From Saccharothrix deserti (GTDB lineage: Bacteria; Actinomycetota; Actinomycetes; Mycobacteriales; Pseudonocardiaceae): a stretch of DNA of 64,000 nucleotides. A program made the position numbers and the translations under genes. The stretch covers positions 210,152 to 274,151 of the forward strand of contig NZ_VKAB01000018.1 in NCBI RefSeq assembly GCF_009769385.1, written 5' to 3'. Shown piece by piece: positions 15,768 through 25,453 of this stretch (the stretch's first letter is position 1; the number at the start of each line of letters is the position of its first letter). The notes beneath the pieces were generated by a model, which searched no databases, had not been told where the DNA came from, and worked only from the letters and a program-made list of their open reading frames with translations.

Positions 15768-16496
15768 TCAGGCGGTGAAGCCGCCGTCTACGTGCAGCTG
15801 AGCGCCCGTCACGTACCGGGCCTCGTCCGACGCCAGGAACGCGACCGCCGCGGCGACCTCGTGAGGCTCCGCGTAACGCCCGACCGCCGTGAAGCCGCGC
15901 ACCACGTCGGCGCCCGGCCCGTCCGCCGGGTTCAGGTCGGTGTCGGTCGCGCCGGGGTGCACGAGGTTCACCGTGATCCCCCGCGGCCCCAACTCCCGCG
16001 CCAACGCCTTCGTCAACCCCACCAACGCGGCCTTGCTCGCGGCGTACAGCGAAAACCCGGGGAACACCGCGCGCTCGGCGACGTTGCTGCCGATCCCGAT
16101 GATCCGCCCACCGTCCCCGAGGTGCGGCAGCGCCGCCTTCACCGCCAGGAACGCCCCGCGCACGTTCACGTCGAACGTCCGGTCGAACTCCGCCACCCCC
16201 AGGTCCTCCACGGGCGCGATGATGAACGCCCCGGCGTTGTTGACCAGCACGTCCAACCGCCCCAACACCGCCACGGTCTCCTCGACCGCCGCGCCAACGG
16301 CCTCCGCGTCACCGCTGTCCGCCTGAACGGCGACCACCCGCCGCCCGAGCCCCTTCACCCGGTCGACCACGTCACCCGCACCGCTCTGGTACGTGATCGC
16401 GACATCCGCGCCCAACTCCGCCAACCGCACCGCGATCGCGGCCCCGATACCCCTGCTGCCACCCGTGACGAGGGCGACCTTGCCTTCGAGATCCAT
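15768..16496 (-). CDS. SDR-family NAD(P)-dependent oxidoreductase
   Basis: A 242-residue classical short-chain dehydrogenase. Cofactor loop GGSRGIGAAIA (about 12-22), NNAG near 85, catalytic Ser in IGIGSNVAER, YAASK for Tyr/Lys, and the C-terminal VDGGFTA are all present. The closest look is to 3-oxoacyl-ACP reductase/cyclohexanol-type SDRs with a NADP-compatible loop (TYQSGAG). It ends right at the inverted repeat array and stands alone. The substrate is not predictable. Confidence 0.88.
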   Translation of the reverse strand: MDLEGKVALVTGGSRGIGAAIAVRLAELGADVAITYQSGAGDVVDRVKGLGRRVVAVQADSGDAEAVGAAVEETVAVLGRLDVLVNNAGAFIIAPVEDLGVAEFDRTFDVNVRGAFLAVKAALPHLGDGGRIIGIGSNVAERAVFPGFSLYAASKAALVGLTKALARELGPRGITVNLVHPGATDTDLNPADGPGADVVRGFTAVGRYAEPHEVAAAVAFLASDEARYVTGAQLHVDGGFTA

Positions 16497-16664
16497 GCCA
16501 CCGATCCTGCAGCGCGGAGGTGATCAAGTCCGGCGGGAAACGGACCTCACGTCCCCCGCCGCACGTGTGACCGGGCTCCCCCTGGACCGAACCGGAATTT
16601 CCGTTGCGAGGCCCGCCGCGGCTCGCATAGGTTCGAGGTACACGAGGAAGGAGGTGGTCCGAAG

Positions 16665-16706
16665 TTGAATAGCTATAGGACTCGTCGTGAGGTGGCTGTC
16701 CGCTAG
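16665..16706 (+). other. Candidate 13-codon leader-like ORF with very strong ribosome site
   Basis: AAGGAGG (16648-16654) precedes TTG at 16665, which opens LNSYRTRREVAVR and a stop. The stretch GAATAGCTATAGG is AT-rich against its surroundings. GGTCC before the ORF can pair with GGACC just after its stop, so the segment may instead be a structured RNA. It lies in the 432-bp gap between the SDR start and the udgX end; nothing else in that gap looks coding. Confidence 0.3.
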
Positions 16707-16801
16707 GACCGACCTTTCCCAGGTGGTCTGGGCGAATCCCAGGCAGCCACCCGGCCCCCGTGACCCCGAGCCCAGTCCAGCTCGGCCCGCACCTGGTGCG
16801 G

Positions 16802-16823
16802 GAAGCGGTCAGGGGGCCGCTTC
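16802..16823. terminator. GC-rich hairpin
   Basis: GAAGCGG and CCGCTTC form a 7-bp stem with an 8-nt loop next to the 18-bp tandem repeats. It may end transcription of udgX on the minus strand or of the small leader-like ORF on the plus strand. Confidence 0.4.
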
Positions 16824-16830
16824 ACGTTTC

Positions 16831-16923
16831 CAGCAGTCCCGGCAGTTCCAGCAGTCCCGGCAGTTCCAGCAGTCCCGGCAGTTCCAGCAGTCCCGGCAGT
16901 TCCAGCAGTCCCGGCAGTTCCAG
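16831..16923. repeat. Five tandem 18-bp repeats
   Basis: CAGCAGTCCCGGCAGTTC is repeated five times without change, then trails off. The block begins a few bases beyond the udgX stop codon. Because 18 is a multiple of three, every frame stays open through it, but no real gene uses it. Slippage-prone. Confidence 0.9.
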
Positions 16924-16928
16924 CCGGT

Positions 16929-17570
16929 TCACTTCCCCAGATGCGACCGCACGACCCGCAGGTCGGCCAGGAAGCCCTGGTACGCCTCGTCCCGGTCCGG
17001 AGCGCGGAGCACCGCCGACGGGTGCACGGTGGCGATGACGTCGACGTCGTAGTCCTCGGCGTGCTCCACCTGCCCCCGGCGTTCACTGACCTTGAAGCTG
17101 TTCCCCAGCACGGCCTTGGCCGCCGTCGCACCCAGGCACACGACCAGCGCGGGCCGCACCTGCGCCAGCTCGGCCCGCAGCCACGGCAGGCAGGCCGCGA
17201 TCTCACCACGCGCCGGTGTCTTGTGGATGCGCCGCTTCCCGCGCTCGGCGGGCACGAACTTGAAGTGCTTGACCGCGTTGGTCAGGTAGACGCCTTCCCT
17301 GGCCAGGTCGGCCTCGTCCAGCGCCTTGTCCAGCAGCCGACCGGCGGGCCCGACGAACGGCTCGCCCTGCCGGTCCTCGACGTCACCGGGCTGCTCGCCG
17401 ACCAGCATCAGCCTGGCGTCCGCCGGTCCCGCGCCGAACACCGTCTGCGTGGCCGGTTTGTACAGCTCACAGCCACGGCACCCGGCGGCGGCACGCCGGA
17501 GCGCCGCCAGGTCCGCACCCTCGGGCACGAACGGGGCGGCGCTGGACGTGCGACTAGCGGTCGTCGCCAC
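16929..17570 (-). CDS. udgX: UdgX-type uracil-DNA glycosylase with iron-sulfur cluster
   Basis: A 213-residue enzyme of the family 4-like UDG superfamily. Cysteines CRGC (31, 34) and two later ones (AACLPW, VVCLGAT) fit the 4Fe-4S ligands. The active-site motif is GEQPGDVED (59-67), and the diagnostic KRRIH loop (112-116) is present; in UdgX the histidine of this loop forms a covalent bond with uracil-containing DNA. The HPSAVLR motif closes the pocket. GTG at 17570 follows GAAGGA and overlaps the end of the csbD gene by 17 bp, so the two are co-transcribed. It excises or traps uracil in DNA. Confidence 0.85.
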   Translation of the reverse strand: MATTASRTSSAAPFVPEGADLAALRRAAAGCRGCELYKPATQTVFGAGPADARLMLVGEQPGDVEDRQGEPFVGPAGRLLDKALDEADLAREGVYLTNAVKHFKFVPAERGKRRIHKTPARGEIAACLPWLRAELAQVRPALVVCLGATAAKAVLGNSFKVSERRGQVEHAEDYDVDVIATVHPSAVLRAPDRDEAYQGFLADLRVVRSHLGK

Positions 17571-17736
17571 GGAAGGCGTCCTTGACCTTCTCCCCGGCCT
17601 GCTTCAGCGAGCCCTTGGCGCGCTCGGCGCGGCCCTCGGCCTGCCACTGCTCGTTGTCGGTGGCGTCGCCGACCGCTTCCTTGGCCTTGCCCTTGAGTTC
17701 TTCGGCCTTGTTGTTGACCTTGTCGTCGGTCCCCAT
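17554..17736 (-). CDS. CsbD-like stress protein
   Basis: A 60-residue highly charged protein: MGTDDKVNNKAEELKGKAK, EAVGDATDNEQWQAEG and RAERAKGSLKQAGEKVKDAF. These are the hallmark repeats of the CsbD family, abundant under general stress in many bacteria. The ATG at 17736 is the family start; upstream frame extension is spurious. It precedes and overlaps udgX, linking it with a DNA-damage/stress context. Molecular function of CsbD proteins is unknown. Confidence 0.85.
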   Translation of the reverse strand: MGTDDKVNNKAEELKGKAKEAVGDATDNEQWQAEGRAERAKGSLKQAGEKVKDAFRGDDR

Positions 17737-17807
17737 GACCGGTCCTCTCGTCAGCTTCTCGTTCCTCCGAGGGGTACCCGGCGCCCGGACGGGGAAACTC
17801 CGACCAC

Positions 17808-18125
17808 ATGACCGCACACATCCTCGCCATCGCCGTCGACTGCCCATCGGACCAGGTCAGCGCCCTGGAGGAGTTCTGGTGCGAGGCCCTCGGCCACCGC
17901 GTCACGCGCCGCTGGAAGGACCCGAAGGGGGTCGAGTACAGCGCCCCACCCTGCGAGGTCGCGTCGGTCGCTCGCGACTCATTTCCCGGCGATCACGCTT
18001 TTCGATCGTCGGGAAATCAGGCGCGAGCGCCCGACTTCCAGGCGACCGAGCCCGCCGTCTGCGGAGCAGCGGCCATCAAACACCGCCCTGTGGGCAACGA
18101 GTTCTGCGTGCTCCCGCCGCGCTGA
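17808..18125 (+). pseudogene. VOC (glyoxalase/bleomycin-resistance fold) gene with internal replacement
   Basis: The first ~46 residues (MTAHILAIAVDCPSDQ, FWCEALGHRVTRRWKDPKGV) are a normal VOC-domain start and the last ten contain GNEFCVL, the usual VOC C-terminal motif. The central 60-odd residues with the metal-ligand strands are gone, replaced by about 55 codons read through a palindromic DNA element (17963-18034). The frame stays open over 105 codons, but the fold cannot be complete, so this is a decayed gene. Confidence 0.7.
17963..18034. repeat. Palindromic MITE/REP-like element inside the VOC gene
   Basis: Arms 17969-17994 and 18004-18029 pair over 26 positions with three mismatches around a 9-nt loop (ACGCTTTTC); GTCGG at the left edge and CCGAC at the right edge extend the inversion. 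The element has interrupted and partly replaced the coding region of the VOC gene. Confidence 0.7.
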
Positions 18126-18333
18126 AACCCCTCCAGTTGCACCGGACGGCCCGTCCTCTACTACGGTGATCGTCTACGCGGTTGAAAAGCCAGCCGCAAG
18201 CCACCCGGCACCCGAGAGGGCACCAGGGTCAGCGAGAGCTGTGGGCTTGCCGGTGCTGGCACCCGCGTGTCCGGACGCTCTCGCACTGCTGGCCTGGCTG
18301 ACCGGTACCGACGTGCGAGAGAGGAGCCCGACC

Positions 18334-18834
18334 GTGGTCGGGGACAACGGCCATGACGATTCGCTGACCGCGCGGATCGCCAGCCTCGAGGCCGAGATCG
18401 TGGGACTGCGCAAGGCGGTGCAGACCCGCACCGTGATCGGGCAGGCCACCGGACTGATATCCGCGGTGCAGGGCTGCACGCCCCAGGAGGGTTTCCAGCT
18501 GCTCGTGCGGATGTCGCAGCACCACAACGTGAAGCTGCACACGATCGCGCTGAAGCTGCTCGACCTCGCCGCGGAGCTGGGCCCGCGCCAGGCCGTGCGG
18601 GCCGTGCACTCGTCCACCGAGCCGGACGGCCGGGTCGCCGCCTCCGAGTGGCCCGGTGTGGAGGTGGTGCAGGCGGCGCGGCGGCTGGTCGCGGCCTACG
18701 ACGCGGCCCAGGACTCCGGGGACGACCGGCCCGAGGTGCGAAGACAGCTGGCCGACCAGGTGACGCTGGCCGGTCAGCTGCTCGCCGAGAAGCTCACCGA
18801 GGTCGGCTGGCTCGCCCAGGAATCCGCGGAGTGA
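18334..18834 (+). CDS. ANTAR-domain RNA-binding regulator
   Basis: A 166-residue protein. After an acidic lead, a coiled coil (TARIASLEAEIVGLRKAV) runs into an ANTAR three-helix domain: RTVIGQATGLISAVQGCTP, EGFQLLVRMSQHHNVKLHTIA and a short third helix. ANTAR proteins bind paired hexaloop RNA hairpins and prevent termination. No GAF or receiver domain is attached; the C-terminal half is helical and of unknown fold. GTG at 18334 is chosen because of GAGAGGAG directly upstream; the open frame extends 56 codons further 5' without a ribosome site. Its tail overlaps that of treZ by 41 bp (convergent). Confidence 0.8.
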   Translation: MVGDNGHDDSLTARIASLEAEIVGLRKAVQTRTVIGQATGLISAVQGCTPQEGFQLLVRMSQHHNVKLHTIALKLLDLAAELGPRQAVRAVHSSTEPDGRVAASEWPGVEVVQAARRLVAAYDAAQDSGDDRPEVRRQLADQVTLAGQLLAEKLTEVGWLAQESAE

Positions 18835-20548
18835 CCGACGCGGACTCGAGGATCGCGAAGGAGTCGGCGGGCAGGTGCACCGCCTGCCCGTCCACCTTCA
18901 CCTCCGCCGACGCGAGCAACACCTCGCCCGCCTCGACGTCGAGCCGCACCTCGGCGTCCTCCCCGAGGTTGCACACCACCCGCAGCGAACCCCGGTGCAG
19001 CACCAGCACCGAGCCCTCTTCCCGCACCACGAACCGGTCCAGCCGCGGATCGACGAGCTCCGGCCGTGACCGGCGCAGCGCGATCAACGCCCGGTACAGG
19101 TCGAACAGCTCGCGGTGGCCGGGCGTGGACACCTCGTCCCAGCGCAACGTGGACCGGCGCACGGTCTCCGGGTCGATCGGGTCGGGCACCTCAGACTCGC
19201 CCCACCCGTGCCGGCCGAACTCGCGCCGCCGCCCGGTGCGCACCGCCTCGGCCAGCTCCGGGTCCGGGAACGACGCGAAGAACTGCCACGGCGTGCTCGC
19301 CGCCCACTCCTCGCCCATGAAGATCATCGGCGTATACGGCATACAAAATACGATGGCCGCGCCCACCGCCTGCCGCTGCCACGGCACCGTCGCCGACAGC
19401 CGGTCGCCGGTGGCGCGGTTGCCGACCTGGTCGTGGTTCTGCAGGTAGGCGAGGAACCGGTAGCCGGGCAGCCGGTCGCGGTCCACCGGGCGGCCGTGGT
19501 GCCTGCCCCGGAACGACGACCACGTGCCCGCGTGGAAGAACACCTCGCGCAACGTCTCGGCCAGCCGGCCCTCGAAGTCGGGGTAGTAGCCGAACGTCTC
19601 ACCGCTCAACGCCACGTGCAGCGCGTGGTGCAGGTCGTCGGACCACTGGGCGTGCAGGCCGTAGCCGCCGCCCTCCCGCGCGGTCACCAGCCGGGCGTCG
19701 TTGAGGTCCGATTCGGCGATCAACGTCAACGGGCGGCCAACGGCGGCCGACAACGCGTCCACCTCCACCGCCAACTGCTCCAGCACGTGCAGCGCGCTGC
19801 GGTCCACGAGCGCGTGCACGGCGTCCAGTCGCAGCCCGTCCACGTGGAAGTCCCGCAGCCAGCCCAACGCGTTGTCGACGACGTACCGGCGCACCTCGTC
19901 GGAGCCCGCGCCGTCGAGGTTCAGGCCGGGACCCCAGTCGTTGCTGCCCGCGAAGTACGGCCCGAACCGGTCCAGGTACGCGCCGGACGGCCCGAGGTGG
20001 TTGTAGACGACATCCAGCAGCACGGCCAGCCCACGCCCGTGGCACGCGTCCACGAACCGCTTGAACCCGTCCGGCCCGCCGTACGGCTCGTGCACCGCGC
20101 CCCACAGCACCCCGTCGTAACCCCAGCCCGCCGTGCCGTCGAACGAGTTGACCGGCATCACCTCGACGTGCGTGACACCCAGCTCCACCAGGTGGTCCAG
20201 CCGCTCCACCGCGCCGTCGAACGTCCCGGCGGACGTGAACGTGCCGATGTGCAGCTCGTATACCACCGCACCCGGCAACCCGCGACCCGTCCACGACCGG
20301 TCAGTCCACTCGAAAGTGTTGTGGTCGTACACCCGTGACGCTGCGTGCACCCCGTTCGGCTGCCACGACGACCGGGGGTCGGGCAGGGCGTCACCGGAGC
20401 CGTCGAGCACGAACGCGTAGTCGGTGCCCGGGACGCTCGGGACGTCCGAGTGCCACCACCCGCCTTCCCCGGCCGCCATCCCGTGGTCCCGACCGCCGAC
20501 CCGAACCTGGACGCGCTCGTGCGACGGCGCCCACACCGAGAAACTCAC
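18794..20548 (-). CDS. treZ: Malto-oligosyltrehalose trehalohydrolase
   Basis: A 584-residue GH13 enzyme that releases trehalose from maltooligosyltrehalose. N-terminal carbohydrate-binding fold (SVWAPSHERVQVRV), then GH13 conserved regions: VLLDVVYNHLGPSG, GLRLDAVHALVD (nucleophile Asp), LIAESDLND (acid/base Glu) and NHDQVGNRATGDR. The start is GTG at 20548, overlapping the treY stop (GTGA), which shows translational coupling; the frame upstream is inside treY. Third gene of the treX-treY-treZ operon. Confidence 0.95.
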   Translation of the reverse strand: MSFSVWAPSHERVQVRVGGRDHGMAAGEGGWWHSDVPSVPGTDYAFVLDGSGDALPDPRSSWQPNGVHAASRVYDHNTFEWTDRSWTGRGLPGAVVYELHIGTFTSAGTFDGAVERLDHLVELGVTHVEVMPVNSFDGTAGWGYDGVLWGAVHEPYGGPDGFKRFVDACHGRGLAVLLDVVYNHLGPSGAYLDRFGPYFAGSNDWGPGLNLDGAGSDEVRRYVVDNALGWLRDFHVDGLRLDAVHALVDRSALHVLEQLAVEVDALSAAVGRPLTLIAESDLNDARLVTAREGGGYGLHAQWSDDLHHALHVALSGETFGYYPDFEGRLAETLREVFFHAGTWSSFRGRHHGRPVDRDRLPGYRFLAYLQNHDQVGNRATGDRLSATVPWQRQAVGAAIVFCMPYTPMIFMGEEWAASTPWQFFASFPDPELAEAVRTGRRREFGRHGWGESEVPDPIDPETVRRSTLRWDEVSTPGHRELFDLYRALIALRRSRPELVDPRLDRFVVREEGSVLVLHRGSLRVVCNLGEDAEVRLDVEAGEVLLASAEVKVDGQAVHLPADSFAILESASVTPRIPGRASRPR

Positions 20549-22853
20549 AGATCTCCTCTGACCAGCAGTGCCACCGGGTAGTGGTCCAACAGATCCGCCA
20601 GCAGCGGGGTCGCGGGACGGGAGGTGAGCACGTCGGTCCACTCCCCCGGCGGCAGCGGCAGCACCGTGTCGCCCCAGCCGCCCGCGTTCGCCAACCCCAC
20701 CGGAAGCCGCGTCGCCACCGCAACCAGACCGGTCCGCTCGAACGCGACTACGTGCGATCCCGCCGCACCCGACGCCGACAACGGCCGGTAGCCGCGGAAC
20801 AGCTCCGGCCGGTCACGACGCAGCCGCAGCGTGCGCTGCACGACGAGAAGCTTCGCCGCGCCCGAGTCGTCCACGGCCGGCAGCCAGCCGTCCTCGATCC
20901 GGGCCAGCAGCCGCCGCCGCACGTCGTAGTCCACCGGGCGGCGGTTGTCCGGGTCGACCAGCGACAGGTCCCACAGCTCGGTGCCCTGGTAGACGTCCGG
21001 CACACCGGGCGCGGTCAGCTGCACCAGCTTCTGCCCCAGGGCGTTCGACCAGCCCGGCGCCACGACCCGGTCGACGAACGACGCCACCTCGGCGGCCACC
21101 GGACCGGCCAGCACCTGCTCCGGCCACGCCGCCACGGCCGCCTCGAACTCCTCGTCGTGGTCGACCCACGTGGTGCGGACCTTCGACTCCTTGGCCGCCT
21201 TGTCCAGGTAGGCGCGCATCCGCTCGGGGGTGATCGGCCACGCCCCGACCAGCGACTGCCACGCCAGCATGTTCAGCGACGGCTCGTCGATCGGGTGCGC
21301 GGCGGTCCACCGGCGCACCAGCTCGGCGAACTCCTCGGGCACCTCGGCCAGCACCGCGAGCCGTGCCCGCACGTCCTCCGACCGTTTGGTGTCGTGCGTG
21401 GACAACGCCGTCATCGAGGCGGGCGACCCGGCCTCGCGCAACGCCGCCCGCGCGTGGAACTCCGCCACCGGCATGCCGAACCGGTCCGGCGCGCCGCCGA
21501 CCTCGTTGAGCGCCACGAACCGGGTGTACCGGTAGAACGCGGTGTCCTCGGTGCCCTTGGCGACGACCATGCCGGACGTCTGCTGGATGCGGGTGGCCAG
21601 CTCACCGCGCGGTTCGGCGCGCACCTGCCGGTCCAGCACCCGCGCCGCCGAGCACGTCGCCGCGCTCACCGCCGCCGTCCACGCGTCCAGCCCTTCGGGC
21701 AGGTAGGAGCGGTAGACCGGGAAGTGGACCATCACCTCGGCGACCGCCTGTTCGGCCAGCGCCCGGTCCGGGTGGCGCACCAGTGCCGCGATCCGGCGCA
21801 CCTCGGCGCGCAGGATCGTGCGGGCCACCAGCTCGCGGCACTCCCGCTCGACCGCGCCGAAGTCCGTGGGCACGCCGAACTCCTCGGCCAGCGCGGTGAA
21901 GCCCGCCTCGCCCGCCGGGTCGACGAACAGCCCGCACACCTCGCGCAACGCGTCGTAGCCGGTGGTGCCGTCGACGGGCCAGCTCACGGGCACCGGCTCG
22001 TCCGCGCCGAGGATCTTCTCCACCACCAGCCACACGCCCGCGCGTTCCTTGAGCCGCCGCGCGTACCCGCCGGGGTCGGCCAGGCCGTCCGGGTGGTCCA
22101 CCCGCAGCCCGGTGACCTCGCCCGCCGCCACCCACCGCAGCACCTCGCCGTGGGTCGCCTCGAACACCTCCGGGTCCTCGACCCGCACCGCCGCCAACGA
22201 GGTGATGTCGAAGAACCGCCGGTAGTTCAGCTCCGTGTTGCCGCGCCGCCAGTGGACGAGGCGGTAGTGCTCGTGGTCCTCCTCCGACGCCTCGTCGGCG
22301 GCGAACGGCAGCAGCAGCGGCCCGGAGTCCCAGTCGATGTCGAAGTACTTCGCGTACCGGGACTCGCGGCCGTGCCGCAGCACGTCCCACCACCACGCGT
22401 TGACGTCGTCGTGGCCGACCGCCATGTGGTTGGGCACGATGTCGAGCACGAACCCGAGGCCCGCCTGTTTGAGCGCCTTGTGCAGCGCCACCCGGCCCGC
22501 CTCGCCGCCCAGCTCCTCGCGGGCCCGCGTCGGGTCGACCACGTCGTAGCCGTGCGTGGAGCCGGGCACCGCCTCCAGCACCGGCGACGCGTACAGCGCG
22601 CCGACACCCAGCGCGTCCAGGTAGTCCACCACCGCCTCCGCGTGGGCGAAGGTGAAATCGGGCGTGAACTGGATGCGGTAGGTGGACGCGGGCGCCGACT
22701 CCCCGGCCGAACGGCTTCGCGGGCGTCCCCTCCAGGGGACCCCTGCTTTGATCTTACCGGCGGGGTCCGACAATTCCTGGGCCGATTCGCGGGCGCCCGT
22801 CGTTTCTGCCCCGCCCGTCGTGCCCGCCCCGCCCGTCGTCCCCGGCCCGCCCG

Positions 22854-22857
<4 letters not shown>
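20545..22857 (-). CDS. treY: Malto-oligosyltrehalose synthase
   Basis: A 770-residue GH13 enzyme that turns the reducing end of maltodextrins into trehalose. The family core starts at STYRIQFTPDFTF (about residue 56) and shows YASPVLEAVPGSTHGYDVVD, LDIVPNHMA, GLRVDHPDGL, WLVVEKIL and STHDTKRSEDVRAR. The ATG at 22857 overlaps the treX stop (ATGA). The extra ~55 N-terminal residues are unusual: a Gly/Thr repeat (GGPGTTGGAGTTGGAETTG) and then about 20 residues encoded by a dispersed DNA repeat (22714-22772). There is no ATG or GTG between the repeat and the core, so the extension is probably translated; a TTG at the repeat edge is the only alternative. Confidence 0.93.
22714..22772 (-). repeat. 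Dispersed palindromic repeat, copy B, inside treY
   Basis: This is the inverted counterpart of the element at 1-61 (shared TGTCGGACCCCGCCGG, AAGATCA, GGGG-CCCCTGG-GGGGAC, GCGAAGC). It is read in frame as residues about 29-48 of TreY (DPAGKIKAGVPWRGRPRSRS). Confidence 0.75.
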
Positions 22858-24974
<2,117 letters not shown>

Positions 24975-25025
24975 AGGATTATTCCTCCGGACGAGCTTGG
25001 ACGATCCGACCCCTACCGTTCTAGA

Positions 25026-25364
25026 TCATGTCCTGCCCGCGTGCGACCTGACGAGCTGCCCGCGCGCGGCGACCAGCAGCAGGCGTGCCTCCTGCAGCTC
25101 GCAGTAGCGCAGGTGTTCGCACGCGGCTTCGGCGCAGGCCACCGCCTGGGCCAGGGCGTCGTCAGAGCCGACATCGGTGCGCCGCAAGGCGTCCCGGAGG
25201 GACTCCTCGGCGCGGCGCGCGCCGGACAGCGGATCGGCCAGGTTCGACGGTCCGACGGCCACGAGAACCCGTTCGACGGTCGCTTCGAGGGCGTCGACGG
25301 GGTCGCTCTGGGGAATGATCTGGTCGGGCACCAGCCCGGTACGGGACACCAAGTCGGTGTTCAC
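25026..25364 (-). CDS. Small helical protein of unknown function between treX and malQ
   Basis: About 112 residues, mostly alpha-helical and Ala/Leu/Glu-rich (VDALEATVERVLVAV, LAQAVACAEAACEHLRYCE). GTG at 25364 has GAGGTGG upstream and gives the most compact protein; the open frame continues 31 codons further but becomes Arg/His-rich. No family recognised. Its position suggests co-transcription in the trehalose/maltodextrin cluster. Confidence 0.55.
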   Translation of the reverse strand: MNTDLVSRTGLVPDQIIPQSDPVDALEATVERVLVAVGPSNLADPLSGARRAEESLRDALRRTDVGSDDALAQAVACAEAACEHLRYCELQEARLLLVAARGQLVRSHAGRT

Positions 25365-25453
25365 GGGTGAATGCCACCTCCAACCATGGCGCGGGTGACT
25401 GTTTGGACGATACTCCGCTGCTGGGCGGCGTGCGGTGACGTGGGTGTTTCGCT

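Noticed and set aside
15521..16923. CRISPR array
   Set aside because: The inverted array has no unique spacers and the 18-bp repeats are direct and contiguous; no cas genes are in the window.
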